Shown piece by piece: positions 61,892 to 64,000 of a DNA stretch of 64,000 nucleotides; the first letter of the stretch is position 1, and each line of letters starts with the position of its first letter. Where the stretch lies: the NCBI RefSeq assembly GCF_031626875.1, contig NZ_JANDMF010000014.1, forward strand, positions 36,081-100,080, given 5' to 3'. The notes beneath the pieces were generated by a model. It saw only the letters and a list, made by a program, of their open reading frames with translations. It searched no databases and had not been told where the DNA came from. This DNA comes from Clostridium sp031626875. Its GTDB lineage: Bacteria > Bacillota > Clostridia > Clostridiales > Clostridiaceae. The position numbers and the translations under genes were made by a program.

Positions 61892-63604
61892 CTATATATT
61901 AAACTTCTGTACTATATTATTAAGTTGTTCTGCTAATTCAGATTGTGCTTGTGCTGATTTTGCTATTTCCTCAATTGCAATAACAGTTTCGTTTACACTA
62001 TTTAATATTTCTTCTGAACCTGCTGCTGTTTCCTCAGTAGTTGCAGAAACATTTTCAATAGCTCCACTAACTTGTTTAATAGAATCTGCCATTATCTTTG
62101 TTGCAGAAGCAACTTCACCAGACATATTGCTCATAAATTGTGAATCTTTTTCATATTGAATAGCAGTATCTATTAAAAAGTCATAATCCGCGTTAACAGT
62201 ATTATCCATAAAATTTAGGACCGCTTGTGCATTTTCTGATAAGTTATTAAATGCATAATGCACTTGATTTATGAAGTTTTGAATATTTGACACTGTTTCT
62301 CCTGATTGTTCAGCAAGTGTTCTAACTTCTTCTGCTACAACAGCAAACCCCTTTCCTTGCTCTCCTGCTCTAGCTGCTTCTATAGCTGCATTTAAAGCAA
62401 GTAAATTCGTCTGTTCTGCAATATTTCCAATCGCTTCTGCCATAACTTTAATTTCATCAACTACTTTTCCTTCCTCTATAGCTTTAACTATTTTTTCATA
62501 TGTCTTTTTATAAATTGCTTTTGATACTTCTGATGATTTTATTCCCTTCATCTTTACTTCAATAGCACGTTTTTGTATTTCTTTAGCAGACTTATCTCCT
62601 TCAGTCGCCTTACTTGAAAGTTCTTCTGTATTGGATGTAATTTCTTCTGTTGAAGCACTAATTTCTTCTGTAGTTGCACTTAACTCACCAGTACCATTTG
62701 AAATTTGTTTTACCGATTCATTAATAGTTTCCATTTTTGATGAAATTTCCTCTATAGTTGCTGATAATTCTTCACTTGAAGCATTTATATTCTCTGCTCC
62801 ACTAATTACCCCTGAAAGCAATTCTCGCATGTTGCTTACTCCCTTATTTAATGAAGCTGCCATATTTCCTAATTCATCATTCTTAGTTATTTCAATGGTT
62901 TGAGATAAATCTCCATCAGCTAATTTATCCGCAAAATTTGAAACGACTTTTAATCTTCTTATAATCATTATAGAAATTGAACTACCTAATACGATTGCAA
63001 TAATGATACTTACTATAAGAATTGTTATTATGATAGTTAAAGAAGAAGTATATACATCCATACTATCTTTATACTTATTTTCAGCCATTTTCATATTAAA
63101 ATCAATTTCTTTATTAAGAGTAGTAAACATATTCTCTCGAATTTCAGAAGCCTTTGGTAAAAATGCTACCGCTTCTTCATAATTTCCTTGTTTAACATAT
63201 TCTATAATTTTTTCACGTGCAATACGATAATCTTTAAGAAGAACTAGAAAATCATCAAAGTTTTGTTTTCCCTCATCTGTGGTGATTGTTTTTTTATAGC
63301 TATCAACTATTTTGTCATCTTCAGTCTTTAATCTTGCAATGTCATTAGATATAGTTTCAATATTCCCTTTATTCTTTTGATCAATAATAAGTAAAATATT
63401 TGCACGAATTTGTAAAAGATTTATTTTTAGCGAATTTATATCACTTATAGATGTTAAACGTTCTGTATAAATATTATCAAGATTAGAATTTATTTTTCTC
63501 ATATTTAATATTCCATTAACCCCAATAATAACCATAAGAGATACCATAACAAGAAAAGATACCAGTAACTTCTGCCATATTTTAACACTTTTAATATAAT
63601 TCAC
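61892..63604 (-). CDS. Methyl-accepting chemotaxis protein
   Basis: This 570-residue receptor has an N-terminal helix (about 10-32), a four-helix-bundle sensor domain (about 35-180), a second helix (about 186-210), a HAMP segment and a long cytoplasmic signalling domain. The conserved tip AEQTNLLALNAAIEAARAGE lies about residue 395, and several Glu/Ser-rich methylation regions flank it. The start is a GTG with GGAGGG six bases upstream. The ligand is unknown. A weak sigma-D-like sequence lies upstream. Confidence 0.95.
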   Translation of the reverse strand: MNYIKSVKIWQKLLVSFLVMVSLMVIIGVNGILNMRKINSNLDNIYTERLTSISDINSLKINLLQIRANILLIIDQKNKGNIETISNDIARLKTEDDKIVDSYKKTITTDEGKQNFDDFLVLLKDYRIAREKIIEYVKQGNYEEAVAFLPKASEIRENMFTTLNKEIDFNMKMAENKYKDSMDVYTSSLTIIITILIVSIIIAIVLGSSISIMIIRRLKVVSNFADKLADGDLSQTIEITKNDELGNMAASLNKGVSNMRELLSGVISGAENINASSEELSATIEEISSKMETINESVKQISNGTGELSATTEEISASTEEITSNTEELSSKATEGDKSAKEIQKRAIEVKMKGIKSSEVSKAIYKKTYEKIVKAIEEGKVVDEIKVMAEAIGNIAEQTNLLALNAAIEAARAGEQGKGFAVVAEEVRTLAEQSGETVSNIQNFINQVHYAFNNLSENAQAVLNFMDNTVNADYDFLIDTAIQYEKDSQFMSNMSGEVASATKIMADSIKQVSGAIENVSATTEETAAGSEEILNSVNETVIAIEEIAKSAQAQSELAEQLNNIVQKFNI

Positions 63605-64000
63605 AACTTTCCCTCCACTTTTTCACTTTTTTATTATTTTTACTAAAAACATCAGAAAATTAATAACGATTTTAATTCTCTATTAAAACTATCGTATTAA
63701 TATCCAATTTTTATAGTTTTTTAAAAAGAATAATTATCAATTTCTTTTGGTAATGAATATTAATTACTCATAAAATGTAAATTTATTCTTAATTTTGCTA
63801 AAAATTATTTGTGGAGTCTAAAAACTTAACTATTTATGTTATTTGTTAAGTATTAAAATTGGATTTTTAATTTGGCATTTATAAATATTCTTTTTTAAAG
63901 TAAAAATTTAGAAACAATTTCATTTAATCAATTATCATTAATAATCCATTAGTTGTAAGAACTTTTTCAGAAAATTTTCTCATTATTCCATCATCAAATT
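63605..64000. other. Intergenic region upstream of the chemoreceptor
   Basis: It contains an imperfect inverted repeat, ATTAATAACGATTTTAAT (63659-63676) with ATTAAAACTATCGTATTAAT (63682-63701), just upstream of the receptor gene. A minus-strand frame at 63924-64000 could be the end of a gene outside the window, but 77 bases are too few to decide. Confidence 0.5.

Noticed and set aside
63924..64000. Possible C-terminal end of a minus-strand gene at the window edge
   Set aside because: Only about 25 codons are visible, both strands are open there, and no motif is recognisable.

Overview
The window looks like a chromosomal segment of a low-GC, anaerobic, spore-forming Firmicute, most likely Clostridium sensu stricto. 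The signs are very AT-rich DNA, strong GGAGG-type ribosome binding sites with frequent TTG and GTG starts, a PolC-type replicase, SpoVB and MurJ-like flippases, a diiron flavoprotein (FprA) and short intrinsic terminators. I cannot name the species. No rRNA, tRNA, CRISPR array, prophage or insertion sequence is visible. Most genes lie on the minus strand.

Layout. 0-8 kb: housekeeping and redox genes (DUF1292 protein, FprA, HelD, an ECF transporter S component), then a metF-luxS operon behind a SAM-I riboswitch with its own terminator, then a TagO/WecA-like phosphosugar transferase. 8-15 kb: a cation/H+ antiporter behind a transcription attenuator, an Lrp-type regulator, a B12/radical SAM enzyme, a sorbosone-dehydrogenase-like propeller protein and an M29 aminopeptidase. 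15-23 kb: two convergent MATE-like flippases, and an operon of an FtsA-like protein, an M20 amidohydrolase, an RluA pseudouridine synthase and a MurJ-like flippase. 23-29 kb: a MacB-type ABC transporter preceded by an unusual 1.1 kb region with three copies of a possibly structured RNA or repeat around an unannotated 59-residue membrane peptide gene, then an SDR and an acetoacetate-decarboxylase-family pair. 29-33 kb: a heterodimeric BmrCD-like multidrug ABC exporter behind a leader peptide and tandem terminators, an arrangement matching ribosome-mediated attenuation. 33-46 kb: a secreted PL11 rhamnogalacturonan lyase, a 39-residue membrane peptide gene, polC, cca with an overlapping nucleotidyltransferase, and ilvBN. 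46-60 kb: a polysaccharide utilisation cluster (heparinase II/III-like enzyme, YesM/YesN two-component system, sugar ABC importer, YesL-like protein, GH88 unsaturated glucuronyl hydrolase, DUF2264 protein) and a secreted GH43-CBM32 enzyme carrying an internal catabolite-repression site. 60-64 kb: a LUD-domain protein, a small lipoprotein and a chemoreceptor.

The strongest new-looking signal is a dispersed family of plus-strand small RNA loci at about 36.48, 41.18 and 43.80 kb, with a decayed relative at 61.28 kb. Each has a promoter-like segment, a conserved 5' end, an A/U hairpin with a CCCC loop, and a terminator hairpin whose loop is also C-rich. They resemble in architecture the multicopy, C-rich-loop sRNAs of other Firmicutes that pair with Shine-Dalgarno sequences. 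The three repeats at 26.5-27.4 kb, whose stems show compensatory changes, are the second candidate for an undescribed RNA element. All functional calls come from reading the sequence and recalling families; no searches were run.
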